Shown: positions 1 to 10,829 of the stretch, piece by piece | Numbering within the stretch: position 1 is the stretch's first letter | Layout: every line of letters begins with the position of its first letter | DNA from: Vishniacozyma victoriae | Taxonomy: Eukaryota > Basidiomycota > Tremellomycetes > Tremellales > Bulleribasidiaceae | DNA: 64,000 nucleotides | Direction of reading: 5' to 3' | Assembly (NCBI GenBank): GCA_017654735.1 | Contig: JADPYG010000088.1 | Coordinates: 2,480,001 to 2,544,000 of the forward strand | Translations under genes and position numbers: made by a program | Notes under the pieces: model-generated | What the model was told of the DNA's origin: nothing | What the model saw: only the letters and a program-made list of their open reading frames with translations | Database searches by the model: none

Positions 1-1
1 T

Positions 2-873
2 ATGATTATTGAGGTTAGACCACCTGATATTGTGGACGAGAGGGTCTTGAGGGAGTTTAGTAAGCGATCAAGAGGGGATGGATGGTGGGCTTTACCTGCT
101 GAAACTTGTGTTGGGGAGGTTGGGCAGGCGAATCTGCTGCAGGCCCAGGTACTTCACTCTCCCTTTACGATGTTACTGTAGAAGCTGATGGTAGGTTTAT
201 GATGATTGTGTTTCGAATAATGTGTATTATTTCGCAGTGACCAACCTGAAGCAATGGGTATTCGGATCGTTTGTAAGTCATCACATCAACTCTAGCTGAT
301 CTTGTCGATGAATCAGGCTGATTACCAGAACTCAAGCTTCTCGGCTTGTACTACGTCTCCAGTAATTGAACGAAAACAAAAAGAACCATCATTAATGCAA
401 TGCCTCACGACATGGGTAGTGAGGTCAGTCGACGAGGTGAGTTCGTCTCATCATGATAAGACCGAGCTGACCGCAAGCGACCCAGAGCAGGCGAAAGACG
501 ACTTCAAGAACAAGTCCAACAGCCCCATCAATCGACCACCCAACCCCGACCCGATCTCCGACAACGTCGTTCCGCCGCGCCTACCCCCGTTCCTCAACTT
601 CAAGGCCAGGCAATGAATCAGCTTCCACCATACGACTTCAATCCTTCAGCTTCACAGCCTAATTTCCATACGTATCCTCAACAATCATATGGACCTCCGG
701 GGTATTTTGAGGGGACATACCAACAACCTGGTCCTGGGTATGGACATGGGCATGGTATGATGATGGGTTATCCTAGTTGGCAAGGTGCTGAACGACCTTT
801 CTCGCCTGTTCAGGGATATAATGCTGGAGGGGGGAGTTGGTATGCTGGTGGTTTCGGTTGGCCTATGAGGTGA
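2..873 (+). CDS. Unknown protein, 5' truncated, Gly/Pro-rich tail
   Basis: I do not recognise this protein. Four exons join in frame: 2-148, 195-272, 317-436 and 478-873, about 246 residues. The true start probably lies left of the window, although an ATG occurs at base 2. The folded N-terminal part has short hydrophobic stretches such as NNVYYFAVTNLKQWVFGSF. A charged, Gln/Pro-rich linker follows, then a low-complexity tail rich in Pro, Gly, Tyr, Met and His (a GHGHGMMMG run) that ends in FGWPMR. The last acceptor is a non-standard AAG at 475-477; the more obvious CAG at 488-490 would keep a frame that stops at 614-616, while AAG links cleanly to the long tail frame. It could be a membrane-linked or RNA-associated low-complexity protein, but nothing visible fixes a function. 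Confidence 0.6.
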
Positions 874-1059
874 TTATCTAAGTTCCAGGTTAATGCGTTG
901 GTAGGTTTGGGTAATTAGCAATGGTGTGGTCATATATTCTTGATTGTTGAATAGCTGAGCGCTGGCCGCTAAAAAAAGTGGTGATATTGTACATGGTCGA
1001 TATAATATGAATGAATGCGATATACAGTTGATCCGAAAATGTGAAAGTACAATGATACC

Positions 1060-1510
1060 CTAGAATCCCTTTGGGTTCTCCCGTAATGTCAACTGGAGAG
1101 TCAGCTCTACTAGGGCTTGCCCCATCTAGGGAACTACTGACCTTTGTCCACTTTGGCACCTTGTGCACACTCTTCCTGAATCCTCTTCCGTGCGGACTAA
1201 ATGTCGTGTACTTGTCTGGTCATTAGGTATATTCGTTTCAGGATTGATGAGCTGACCTCTAGCTTCCATCTCGTGCTCTTTCGGTAATGCAATCGCCCTG
1301 CTCAAACTCCTCGTCTCTACGCCCGACTCGGCAACAGCAGCAATAACATCATCAACCCTCCTTAATCTCTTTCTCAAATTCGCTTTTCTCGTAGGTGAAA
1401 GTCTGAATGGTGATTTCCTGTTTGTCAGACCTGTGTCATTCTTTGTGATGAGTTACATACCATAGCAGACCACTTGATAGTGATGATGTACCTCTAAAAG
1501 CTCCAAACAT
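1060..1510 (-). CDS. MRPL31: Mitochondrial large-subunit ribosomal protein L31
   Basis: This small, highly basic protein of 105 residues is a component of the mitochondrial large ribosomal subunit and acts in mitochondrial translation. Four exons (1461-1510, 1257-1417, 1142-1215, 1060-1092 on the minus strand) splice with standard short introns. The start MFGAFRGTSSL, the core KANLRKRLRRVDDVI and the C-terminal block KYTTFSP...HKVPKWTK with the ending NPKGF match the fungal mitochondrial L31 family in order and length. An N-terminal stretch free of acidic residues fits mitochondrial import. The gene is divergent from the RING-H2 gene downstream on the plus strand. Function is assigned from family resemblance; the splicing is read directly from the sequence. 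Confidence 0.85.
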
Positions 1511-2239
1511 GATGTATGCAGTGATTACTTCGACGGATCGACTTAACTTTCTGACCTGCCAGACAACAGACTCGTTGGACCGTGAGAGAGTCAAGCGGTC
1601 AGTGCCACACGCTTATAATGCCGATCCGGGATCCGCGGAAGCCTCGTGCCTTGATGTTCTAGGCGTCAAGCCAAGAATTCAAGAAGTATCATGTGTAAGG
1701 CAGAGAGCTGGCTGAACAGGGGAAGAGTACCGGACCGTAGCGCAATTTAAGTTCAATGGCTTCCACCTGCTGTATACATGGCTTTGAAGGGCTGCTTTTG
1801 AATCAGCTCGTTGACAAGGGCTCTGAGAGCCGAACGTAGGAACCGAACTAAACTAAAATTGTTCCTTGGCTAATTGACCAAAGTGCAAAACGTTCCTGAC
1901 CCCTGTTAACCGGATTCAAAGACAATTGTCGATTTCCCTTCTCATGTTCTTCGGCTCACGTCCATACACCCTCGGAGCACCTTCTCTTGCACCTATCGAA
2001 CATTCAACACGCTCTACAGGCACTATTAGAGAAGCCCGGCATAAATACAGGACAGCCGACTGAAACAAAAGGCGCGTTGTATCCGGCCTCTTCTATCGTC
2101 ATTGTCCTGCCCTTTTCTACCCCTCCTTTCGATCGCCAACCTATCCTTTCATATCAATTCCCGTCAACTTCGATCTTTCGATGTCCATTTAAATCTACCC
2201 AGCGTCGTTCTCACGATCTTTACCAGGCAGCCTTCAACG
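1511..2239. promoter_or_regulatory. Divergent intergenic region, MRPL31 / RING-H2 gene
   Basis: This 729-base region separates two genes that start away from each other and should hold both promoters. No convincing coding segment is present. The last 250 bases before the RING gene are pyrimidine-rich, as expected for a 5' leader. No TATA box that I would defend. Confidence 0.5.
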
Positions 2240-3923
2240 ATGGACCCGTCTATTCAGACACGTCGCGAATCGCGACTCTCACTTGAAGATGGACAAGATG
2301 GACAAGATGCCGCCCCTGCCTACGGCAACACCCCCGCTTCGCGTCGAGCATCAGTCGCTTCAGCTATAGGAAGTATTCAGAAGTTCAAGGAAAGCTGGAT
2401 GAGTATCATGTTCTTGAAAGCAGGAGTAGGGTTGGGTCAGGTAAGTCTCTTTCACATGTCACGGAGACATGGCTGATGGGCAGGTCATCGTACTGATTGT
2501 CCTGCTGGTTCTCGCCTCCTCACTGGAATCGCCATTAGTGTCTGGGATTAAACAGAATGAGGCTTCCGACGCGTGCCCGAGACCTGTATTATTTCAATCA
2601 TGGATGATTGTTCAGATAATTCGATTAACTGTATGCTGGTCAATCAGTTGTTGGGTGGCTGTACGCTCCAATCGACGCGGAAGGAGTCCACTCATCCACG
2701 AGGAGGAAGTGCAGATAGAAACGTATGTCCTCTCTATCCACTGGTCGCACAGCGCTGATGAGCAGCATCAACCCTTCGAGTTCAGGTGAAACGACCCCTT
2801 CACTCATTCACTCTCCATCATCCGAGACCACAGTCACCGTCCACTCGGAATACCCCGACATTCATACGACCCCCGGCCGAGATTATGCGCTCAACATGCA
2901 CTCGTCTTCCAGCTCCAGTGGCTCGATCGATATGTTGTCTATGATGACCTTGGCGAAACAACCCGCAGGAAACAGTATGTCCAGTACACCCGAGTACGCT
3001 AGGTCGAGGAGTTCACATTCGGCTCGTAATAGTACGCTCGACCTTGCTAGGGCTACGCATCTTTCACAATCTTCTGGCCCAGCTGGAAGGCGGATGGGAT
3101 TTGCAGATGCCTTCGAAAAGATCGCTCCGAAGTAAGCTCGAATTCCCACTAGTCGTTCTCAAGCTGATGTCAGATTTACGAAAATGCTCGGTGCAATCTC
3201 ATTCGTCCTCTTCATACTCGGCAACGTCCTCTTATTCTACCCACCACCAACACAGCAACAAACATGTTATCATGCCTCCCCTATGCTTTGGTGGGGAGTT
3301 ATGACAGTAACGGGAGTCGGATGGTTCCTCTTTGGTCAAGTCATCGTGGTGGTCCTGGTCATTGGCGTAGGCGGCCCAGCAATATTGGTATGTCGCCCCT
3401 TGTATCGATGAATCTTGCTGATGTATTAGACGAGTCTACGGCGACTCCCATGCTTCCCCGCACCAGCCGAGCCGGAACCAGCACGAGCACCTCAGCCTGC
3501 TCCCCTCACCGCGACTGAACTCGCAAAACTCCCTATCGTCTGCTACATCCCTTCCGAAGACTCGGAGAAATCAGAATGGGACCCTACACGATTCCCATAC
3601 CCCGCCCACCCCCTTCGAGCAGATCAAGCAATGTGTGCGATCTGTCAGGAAAATTATACAGAGCCGGAAGTAGTACGGAGAGTACTGTATCAAGCGGATC
3701 CACTGCGATTACTGGATTGTGGACATCTTTATCATGTAAGCTACCGTTATTCCGTTCGGCCAAAGCTGATAAATAGGTCGATTGTATTGATAAGTGGTTA
3801 ACGGAGAAATCAAGTATCTGCCCTTATTGTAATCGGTGCGCTCGGCAGACTTCGCTGAAGGTGGAAAGCGATTGCCGGCATGATATGGCCAAGAGGTGGT
3901 GGCGGCGTGAAGTGTCAGCGTGA
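2240..3923 (+). CDS. Membrane RING-H2 zinc-finger protein, probable E3 ubiquitin ligase
   Basis: Six exons (2240-2440, 2484-2722, 2766-3131, 3174-3387, 3430-3735, 3777-3923) encode 490 residues. After an Arg/Ser-rich N-terminus there are two hydrophobic segments in exon 2, a Ser/Thr-rich loop in exon 3 and two or more hydrophobic segments in exon 4, giving about four membrane helices. The C-terminal exons carry a RING-H2 finger: CAIC, then CGHLYHVDCIDKW, then CPYC, with all eight expected zinc ligands visible. Proteins of this layout are membrane-anchored ubiquitin ligases in the secretory or endosomal system. The substrate cannot be told. The start is the first ATG of the exon that also fits the arginine-rich N-terminus. 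The exon 3 acceptor could be 3 nt earlier without changing the frame. Confidence 0.82.
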
Positions 3924-4312
3924 TCACTTTCATGGACAATGTATATTCTCGACCCATTCCAATTGCTATCTAGAGTAGTAGCAACATAGTATACGTTTGT
4001 ATGTAGCTTTTAGTCATTCCCAGTTCATGTATATACCATTACCAATGATTCCTGTAAGCACCTCAGAGCTCGGAAACGTCCTCGGATGTATCCGTCTTGG
4101 TGTTCGTCAGCACGGAGTATCACTCAGCGAGACGTGATGATGACAATCGCCTATATATATATATCTGAGGAATGTAACCCGTATCACTCATCCTGTTCAT
4201 GCTTACAAGATTCAACCTTCTTATAATAACAGCTACAATTGCAATCGCCATAACATCTATATTCACCCATCTACGACCGCTCACGCTATTCAAGAGGTAT
4301 TACATTACCGCA
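3924..4312. other. Intergenic region between RING-H2 and dioxygenase genes
   Basis: The region holds the 3' end of the RING gene and the promoter of the dioxygenase. A run of alternating TA (about 4151-4164) lies 150 bases before the preferred start codon and could serve as a TATA-like element. An in-frame upstream ATG at 4199 is discussed under the dioxygenase. Nothing else seen. Confidence 0.4.
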
Positions 4313-5374
4313 ATGTCTTCTTCGAAAGGCGAAGTCTACTTCCTCTCCCATGGTGTAAGTATATCCTATCAGTATAGAAGTCAACTGATTTATAGGGCCC
4401 ACCTACTATGTTTGAAACTACCTCGAAGCCATACCTCGCCTGGCAGGATTACGGGAAGATGGTGAATGCCGCCAAGCCAAAGGGTTTAGTAGTAGTCTCT
4501 GCCCACTGGGAAGATGAGGCAGGGGGCTCGGGGGTCACGAGTAAGCTCAGCATCAACATGCATTGGTCATCAGCTTACGGCAAGTCAATGTGGACGAGAC
4601 GAACCCTCTGATTTACGATTTCTACAACTTCCCTAAACATTTCTAGTGAGTGCCCTCTCATTGCTCGGAGGAAGCTGAGGGGTAGCGAGCAGAAGTTCGA
4701 ATCAAGAGGAGATGATGCTATGTTAAAAGCCATACTATCAGCTCTTGATAAAGGCGGTGTCAAGTACAAGACGGAGAAGAGAGGTCTCGATCATGGTGTC
4801 TGGGGTACGTCTCATCCCATGGCAGGTGCTGATAATAGTCCCTTTTTTGGTCGCCTTTGAGGGAAAGACGGATTTCCCAGTGATTCAAGTATCTTTACCT
4901 GGTGATGGCTCTCCCGAATCTGCTGCTGAGTTGGGCAGAGCGCTTGCTCCCCTAAGGTATGTCCCCCTTTCCCCCTCTGTACCTAGTCGTGAGCTGATGA
5001 TAGGGAACAAGGATACGGGATCATGGGTACTGGACAAGCTGTCCATAACCTTCGTGACTTCAGTGAGTCCCTTCGCAAGTCTCTGAGCTCATCATGTAGT
5101 GATGGCAAAGCCAATGACCTATACAACGCCATACATGCAAGCCATCCAGTCGGCACTTCATTCATCTTCATCTTCATTACAATCTACCATCGATCTTTTC
5201 AAACATCCGCTGTACAAGAAGGCTCATCCCACACCTGAGCATTTACTGCCACTGGTGGTAGCTGCTGCTGCGGCTGAGGGGGAGAAAGTGGAGGACATCT
5301 TTGTAGGGATTCACGGCGGCTTGTCCAAAGATAAGGATGCTGGGTTGGGATGGGGGATGTGGAAGTGGCATTGA
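4313..5374 (+). CDS. DODA-type extradiol aromatic ring-opening dioxygenase
   Basis: Seven exons (4313-4354, 4396-4540, 4585-4645, 4686-4804, 4839-4956, 5004-5062, 5100-5374) encode 272 residues of the LigB/4,5-DOPA extradiol dioxygenase superfamily, non-heme iron enzymes that open catechol rings. The family hallmarks appear in order: LSHGPP near the N-terminus, VVVSAHWED, LDHGVWVPF, the GTGQAVHNLR block and HPTPEHLLPL. The histidines in these blocks correspond to the metal and catalytic positions in the family. The true fungal substrate is not deducible. An upstream in-frame ATG at 4199 would add 38 residues with a strongly hydrophobic LLIITATIAIAI stretch, possibly a signal anchor; I prefer 4313 because family members begin there. 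The protein ends in GLGWGMWKWH. Confidence 0.85.
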
Positions 5375-5909
5375 GTGGTTTATGCATCTTGTATTTTTGG
5401 GCCGCGGAGATCATCCTCGTCTGGTCGGAGCTCATCTCCACTTCTTCGAGCCTGGCCTCGGAACATGTACTCCGGCTGATCTTGCAAGTCAATGCAACGG
5501 AATTATCGATAAATCATAAAACGCCGAAGGAATGGTTGATTCAACCTTCTCTTCTCTCTTCAACCAACTTACCTACTACCCAACTCACCTACCCCCTTCG
5601 CATCGATGCATCTCTCTTCTCTTCTTCTTTCCCATCACCACTACACTGACACTAACAATCATCCACTTGTCCCCCATCCACAACGTATCACATAGGTCTA
5701 GGTAGCTCTATCCCTACTCTATCACATCACAATACACCATTAGGTAAATCATTCCAATTACCTTCCAACCCAACCTTCGTATGGAAACAGCATTACTGTT
5801 GGCATATCGATCTGTATCCATCGTACTCTATCCAACCAAACTATCTATCAAACTCGTCACTTCCTCTCTTCACCTCGTTGTTGTTACTTTTCGATACACT
5901 CGAGACATC
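5375..5909. other. Intergenic region with pyrimidine-rich leader
   Basis: This 535-base gap between two plus-strand genes contains a long C/T-rich tract (about 5530-5760) typical of a 5' leader or core promoter in these fungi. No coding segment is supported; an in-frame ATG at 5781 would extend the next protein by 43 hydrophobic residues but is not preferred. Confidence 0.4.
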
Positions 5910-7914
5910 ATGAGCGGTATCTTTGACGTACTCCGAACTGCCTTAAAGAGGCCCGAGAACGATAGGATTGATCAAGAAGAAAGGGATGTTCATAGTGATG
6001 GCGAGGTTAATCAGGTAAGTCCCTTCTCCCTTCCTCTCTCTTCTGACGTTGACTGACATGTAGTCCGACATTGGTCAAGTCTCCCATCACCGACAGGCTA
6101 GTACCGCTCCTTCAACCCCGGCTAGAGCCGGTGCGTTGATCGATCACCAAGTCGCTTCTACCCCTTCATCCACCATCTCGACCGCCCACGAGCCCGAGTC
6201 CCCTGCTGCCGATGCCGACACTTCCTACTCGTCTGCTGCCGATATCAGCGGTACCACCATGTCGACTCAGGCCGATATTCAAATGTGTCCTCAACCCATG
6301 CCGTTCATTTATCGACGACGAGCATTGACTGAAGGTCAAGACGAGACCATCCCGAAGACGGTTCACTTCAACCCCCACTTTCGACAGAGGTCATCCCCTG
6401 CCAACGTTCATATCCGACCCGATACTCTCGAACTCGTTCAACCTCCATACGAGCACTCGATCGACGTGTCTACCAACATGTCCATCAAAGGTCAAGGTTT
6501 GACTAAGTGGCGACAGGATCAACTCGACAACATGAAGCCTGGTAAGCTTACTGGTAGCGGTACCGTCAAAGTCTTGTCGTCTCTTCATGGACCATTGTCT
6601 CTTCCTTATGCTAGGAACCCAAGGTAGGTGTCTATACCACATGTTGAGTGATGCTGACAATCCAGTGGTGTCGATGCTACCGTCCCCGACACTTCGTCTC
6701 AATATGCCAACACCTTTGGCCTTCGAGCTGTACCCCGTCACACCGAGAACCGAGTCGTCTCTGGATCTACCGATTCTACCCAAGCTTCTTCCGGCTCTAG
6801 CCTTTACCTCGGTAACAGGCAGAAACATTTCAGCGATTCTGAAAGAGGACATTTGTCCAACATGGTGATCCGAGACCCTATTCAAGGTAACGCAAGCGTC
6901 AAGGGATTTGACGGCAAGACTGGGCGATCGGTGAGTCAGCTATTTTGACTTGTCGATTCACCAGCTGACGTTCAGACCGGACAAAACCACCACCATACCA
7001 TCAAGGAAGAGTCGAAATCGGCTCTCAACCCCGCCTCTATCCCATTCGATGCCCGAGCCATGGCCCACCGAGCTCTTGGCGTCCAACACTCCACGGCCTC
7101 GGCTGACCCCTTCAAGCCTCTGGTCGAAGCCGCATTCGCCAGAGCCGTCGGTGACGAGGCTGGTCATTTGACCAAGTACGATGACACGACTATTGCTCGA
7201 CTCATGAGCACCGCTCGATACTACGGCCTCGAGCTCCGGAAAGCATCCGACTTGTCGAGCAACGCTTCTCGAGTCCCTTCTGGCGAATCGTCTTTGTCGA
7301 GCATCATCTCCAAGATGCCCCTTACCCCCGGTCAAATCGCTGCTCAGCACGCTAGCAAGGCCGACGTCAGCGCCAATTGGCGAGTCAAGGGCAAGTACCA
7401 CGACCCGACTGGTCATATCGAGGTCGATAGCCCAAGCAAGCACTTTGCCCCTCCTGCCGATTCCCCACCCCCTGGACCCATCATGACTATTGATGAGCTC
7501 ATGGAGAAGTTTAGCTCCCCTCCCAGCAAGGTAGGTTCTTCTGCACTCTCTTTGAAGTAAGCTGACTCCCAGGATGGCCAGAAGCCCATCACCGTCAAGG
7601 CTCCTCCACCAGTCGAGGCTCGTGTCGATGCGCCTGTCAAGCCGGTTTCCAGCTCTAGGGCCCGACTCGCTCCACCCGCGCCATCCAAGACCAAGTCTCC
7701 TCTTGGCGAAAGGAGCACCAACATGAGTCCTCCTCCCATCCCAGCCGCCAAGACTGTCGAAGCAAAGAAGGCCACTCCCAAGGGTACCCCTGGCGCCGGC
7801 CGACACCTCAAGAAGTCTCATGGCTCGACCGCTACCCAGACTAAATCGACCGTCCCTTCCAAGTCGTCCTCGAAGCTCGTTCCTATCACCGAGCACGTTG
7901 CGACTGCCGAGTAA
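5910..7914 (+). CDS. Large Ser/Pro/Thr-rich protein of unknown function
   Basis: Five exons (5910-6014, 6064-6623, 6666-6930, 6976-7530, 7573-7914) encode about 608 residues. I do not recognise the family. The sequence has no membrane segment and is mostly polar: an early Ser/Thr/Ala-rich region, a central conserved-looking section with FIYRRRALTEGQ and TVHFNPHFRQR, a helical patch around FKPLVEAAFARAVG, and a basic Pro/Lys/Ser-rich C-terminus with KTKSPLGERS, reminiscent of phosphorylation-regulated chromatin or cell-cycle proteins. That resemblance is inference only. A 339-codon open frame on the opposite strand (6958-7977) is a mirror of this codon usage and is not a gene. Confidence 0.75.
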
Positions 7915-8490
7915 TTGTCGAGTAATGTAATCTCCTCGTCTCGTTCTTTCATAATAAACCCAAACCACCAAAAACATTAGTCTCGCTTGGTATCTTTAGA
8001 AACGGAAAATCAAATTCAACATATATCAGTAACGTCCCTTTCCTTTTAGATCAGTATCGTCAATAGCTTGTAGTGGTTCAAATATGTATCCTGTATAACA
8101 ATGCATCACATGATGTGTTCTACAACGGAAGAGATGTATCCTCAAAGCATATCCCGATATCCGTGAGAATGTGGATAAGGAGAAATAAATGAGGTCTGCG
8201 AAACTGAAACGTATTTCAATCACTAGTTGTCATGTTGGCGACTTTTTGACCCCATGAATCGGGAAAGCGATTCAAGGGGCTTCGAAAGTGCCTGCGAGGT
8301 ACGCGGATGGGAAGAGCGAGGAGAAGCATGATTGATGAGTTAGTGCAACGACGGTCAATACGTGGGTGGCTGGAGACGTCCTGCCGTGGCCAGTGATACA
8401 AGCGTTAAGTGGTCATGCATGTTCTGATCGTCAGCTCTTATCCTACTCGCGAAGGATTTACTCACTACTTCGTGTCCTCATTCATCCAAA
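7915..8490. other. Intergenic region between convergent genes
   Basis: This 576-base stretch holds the 3' ends of the Ser/Pro-rich gene and of the uS11m gene. AT content rises after 7940. No coding or RNA gene is supported. Confidence 0.4.
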
Positions 8491-9294
8491 CTACAACCTT
8501 CTCCTCTTCTTTCCCCTTGTCCCACCGATCTTGACACCTGTCCTATCTTCTACCCGTCCAATGAAAGCCCTGATCCCATCCCCCTCAGCTCCAGAGATAG
8601 CATTAGCAACAGCTTCCCTCCCTTGTCCACCCCTCAACCCTACGAAAACGACTTTAACCCTTCGACTCCCAATTCCAGAGACATTACCATATTGATAACT
8701 TGGACTAGCGAAGACTCTACCAGCAGGTGCTGCCTGAGATTGACCAGTAGCTTTGGAGTATTCTTCCATCTTTGCAAACATTTTTAATGAAGCTTGATGC
8801 GCTGCTTCGTACGATGCTCGTTGGGAATTTTTGAATGTTTTATCGGTTCCTCCTGAGATTGTTGGGAACAGGGGGCCGGTGACGTCTGCGAATGTAAGAG
8901 ATGTATTGTTTCGTGTGGCGGTTACTGTGAGAGTAAAGAGTGATTCGTCGGAAGTGTAGATTGATGATAGAGATCCACTTGGTGTAGAAGGTCTTGGGAT
9001 TCGATATTTGGTCTTGGAGAGTGGCTGTCGAGTCGTGGGAGTAGTAGGGAGTGGGATATTGACTGAAGTAGTCTGTTCCCTTACTGCTCGAGGATTGAGG
9101 GCGTTATCCAAAGCTTGAGCTGATGCGGCATCTAGTGGTGATGCCTCCGATTGGGGGGGTGATGGAGAGTCAAGTTGAACTCGGGAGGAGGTAGCGAATG
9201 ATGATGCCATATATCGGCTTGGGCCAGCCACGGCATTGTGTGGCAGTGGACGTCTAGCGACTAGGGATAAGACTGATCGACCTAGGGATGTCAT
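8491..9294 (-). CDS. Mitochondrial small-subunit ribosomal protein uS11
   Basis: A single uninterrupted frame of 267 residues. The first 90 residues are Ser/Arg/Ala-rich and acid-poor, fitting a mitochondrial presequence plus linker. The remainder is an S11 domain: SLFTLTVTATRNNTSLTF, SGGTDKTFKNSQRASYEAAHQASL, RRVKVVFVGLRGGQGRE and a basic tail, matching the glycine-containing strand-turn pattern of bacterial S11 that binds the 16S platform. Family knowledge places it in the mitochondrial small ribosomal subunit. It is one of the rare intron-free genes here. Its start lies 180 bases from the divergent JAC1 gene, so the two mitochondrial genes probably share a promoter region. Confidence 0.85.
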   Translation of the reverse strand: MTSLGRSVLSLVARRPLPHNAVAGPSRYMASSFATSSRVQLDSPSPPQSEASPLDAASAQALDNALNPRAVREQTTSVNIPLPTTPTTRQPLSKTKYRIPRPSTPSGSLSSIYTSDESLFTLTVTATRNNTSLTFADVTGPLFPTISGGTDKTFKNSQRASYEAAHQASLKMFAKMEEYSKATGQSQAAPAGRVFASPSYQYGNVSGIGSRRVKVVFVGLRGGQGREAVANAISGAEGDGIRAFIGRVEDRTGVKIGGTRGKKRRRL

Positions 9295-9474
9295 GGTGTG
9301 ATTGACGGAGGATGGATGGTGAGGATGAATAGTTTGGCTGAATTGAGTTTTTCGATCTTACACCGAAGCATGAAATAGGCGCGCTGTACCTTTCCCTTCG
9401 GATGTAAGCGATAGAAATGACGATCTATGAGATTTCAAGTAGATTCGATTACACACTATATCAAGTACATTACA
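9295..9474. promoter_or_regulatory. Short bidirectional promoter, uS11m / JAC1
   Basis: Only 180 bases separate the start codons of two divergent genes for mitochondrial proteins. A shared regulatory region is inferred from the arrangement; no specific factor site is claimed. Confidence 0.5.
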
Positions 9475-10304
9475 ATGGCAAGCTTCAGAACAACATCACA
9501 ATTACCACGAGCGATAGCTTCCTCTTCCAGGATACGATCCGCTCCTATATTGGGCCGAGCCGTGGTCGAACGGACACCAAGTCATCGGTATTCCTCTACA
9601 TCCGCCCCTACTCGACCATGCCCATCTTGCAATACTCCTATCTCAATCCCCGCCTCGCCCTGTCCAAACTGTAGCAAGATAGTCCCAATCCCAACAGGTA
9701 TAACTCATCATTCCATCCTTCATCTCTCTGAACCAATCACATCGACCGAAGCCAATACGACATTCGATATCCCGTCCGAATTGCTAGATCTACCAGCTTA
9801 CGGGTTTGACCTCGACGTGAAGGGATTAAGGGGGAAAATGTTAAGGAGACAAATGGAATTACATCCTGATAAATATTCCGGGGATGATAAAGCGGTGTCA
9901 TTAGCTCGAGAGCTCAGTGGAAGGGTGAACGGGGCTTATGAAGTCCTGAGAGATCCGCTAAAGAGGGCAGAATATCTGGTATGTCACGTCTAAGTCAAGG
10001 AGAATGAGACTGATAGTAGTTATCAACCCAGGAACTTGTGACCGAAGAAACAGAATCCTTAACAGATCCAATGCTCCTAGCTGAGATCCTCGAAGCGAGG
10101 GAAGAATTAGAAATGGCAGAATCAGCAGAGGAAGTTGAACAATTAAGACGGACGAATCAGGAGAAGGTAGATGAGACGATAGCTGCTCTGAAAGAGGCTT
10201 TCGCAGGTGATCCGCCGGATTTTAAGCAGGCGAAAGGATTGGCTGTACAGTTGAAGTATTGGCAAGGATTGGAGGAGGCTGCTAAGGAGTGGTCGCCGAA
10301 GTAG
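9475..10304 (+). CDS. JAC1: Mitochondrial Hsc20/Jac1 J-domain co-chaperone
   Basis: Two exons (9475-9978, 10032-10304) encode 258 residues. Jac1/Hsc20 is the J-protein that delivers the Isu scaffold to mitochondrial Hsp70 during iron-sulfur cluster transfer. An arginine/serine-rich presequence is followed by two CxxC pairs (CPSC and CPNC), a zinc-finger-like element known from animal and some fungal Hsc20 proteins, then a J domain with LHPDKYSG (the HPD triad) and a helix ending in DPLKRAEYL. The second exon is the helical C-terminal domain that binds Isu, with [14 protein letters not shown] and [10 protein letters not shown]. The start at 9475 gives a typical presequence; an upstream in-frame ATG at 9427 is less likely. 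Confidence 0.9.
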
Positions 10305-10829
10305 TTGAGGCTGGCAGCCGTCAACCTTGTAACAACGAGCAAGTATAATCAGCAGAGACATGCATCGCATAGCAGTCCTACTCCGAGATCAGAACCAACT
10401 AACTCTCCGCCAGCAGACAAGGGAGATGAACTGTCTTTCTCGATCGATCTGGGGAAAGCTCTCAGTACCAGGAAGTCTTGACCCACAATCGATGTTACCA
10501 TGTCTTGCCTCCAACCATGTACCTGGCGATACCAAAACAAAACCCATGAGATGCATGATACTATGTAATGCTAAAGTGATGTAATGATATAATGGTAAAT
10601 CCAAATCTTACAAAAACGGCTTGCGATGAGTGGAGTGCCAGATGATATATTGCTTTAATGTTTTTTGATGCTTTTTCGTGATTTTCGTAATTTTTTTCGT
10701 GATTTCATAAGTCGTTCAAATGTACGTCGTCAAGGGATAAGAGGTCGGTCAAGAGTCCTAGGTAGTCGAAGAAGAAGAAGTGAGATCTCGAGAATTTCGT
10801 GTACAGTGTCGAGTAGAGAATCGATGAAA
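10305..10829. other. Intergenic region between convergent genes
   Basis: This region contains the 3' flanks of JAC1 and TAD1. A T-rich patch with repeated TTTTTCGTGATTT units lies near 10660-10705. No gene is supported. Confidence 0.4.

Noticed and set aside
437..490. Intron 437-490 with CAG acceptor in the first gene
   Set aside because: It keeps a frame that stops at 614-616, while the AAG acceptor at 475-477 opens into the Gly/Pro-rich tail frame through to 873.
5281..5400. Extra intron at the end of the dioxygenase leading into a hydrophobic alternative frame
   Set aside because: The unspliced GLGWGMWKWH end is of the expected length, and the alternative lacks a clean donor, branch and acceptor set.
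6958..7977. 339-codon open frame on the minus strand
   Set aside because: It lies opposite the spliced Ser/Pro-rich gene, has low-complexity Arg/Gly/Leu composition expected for a mirror frame, and ignores clear introns on the plus strand.
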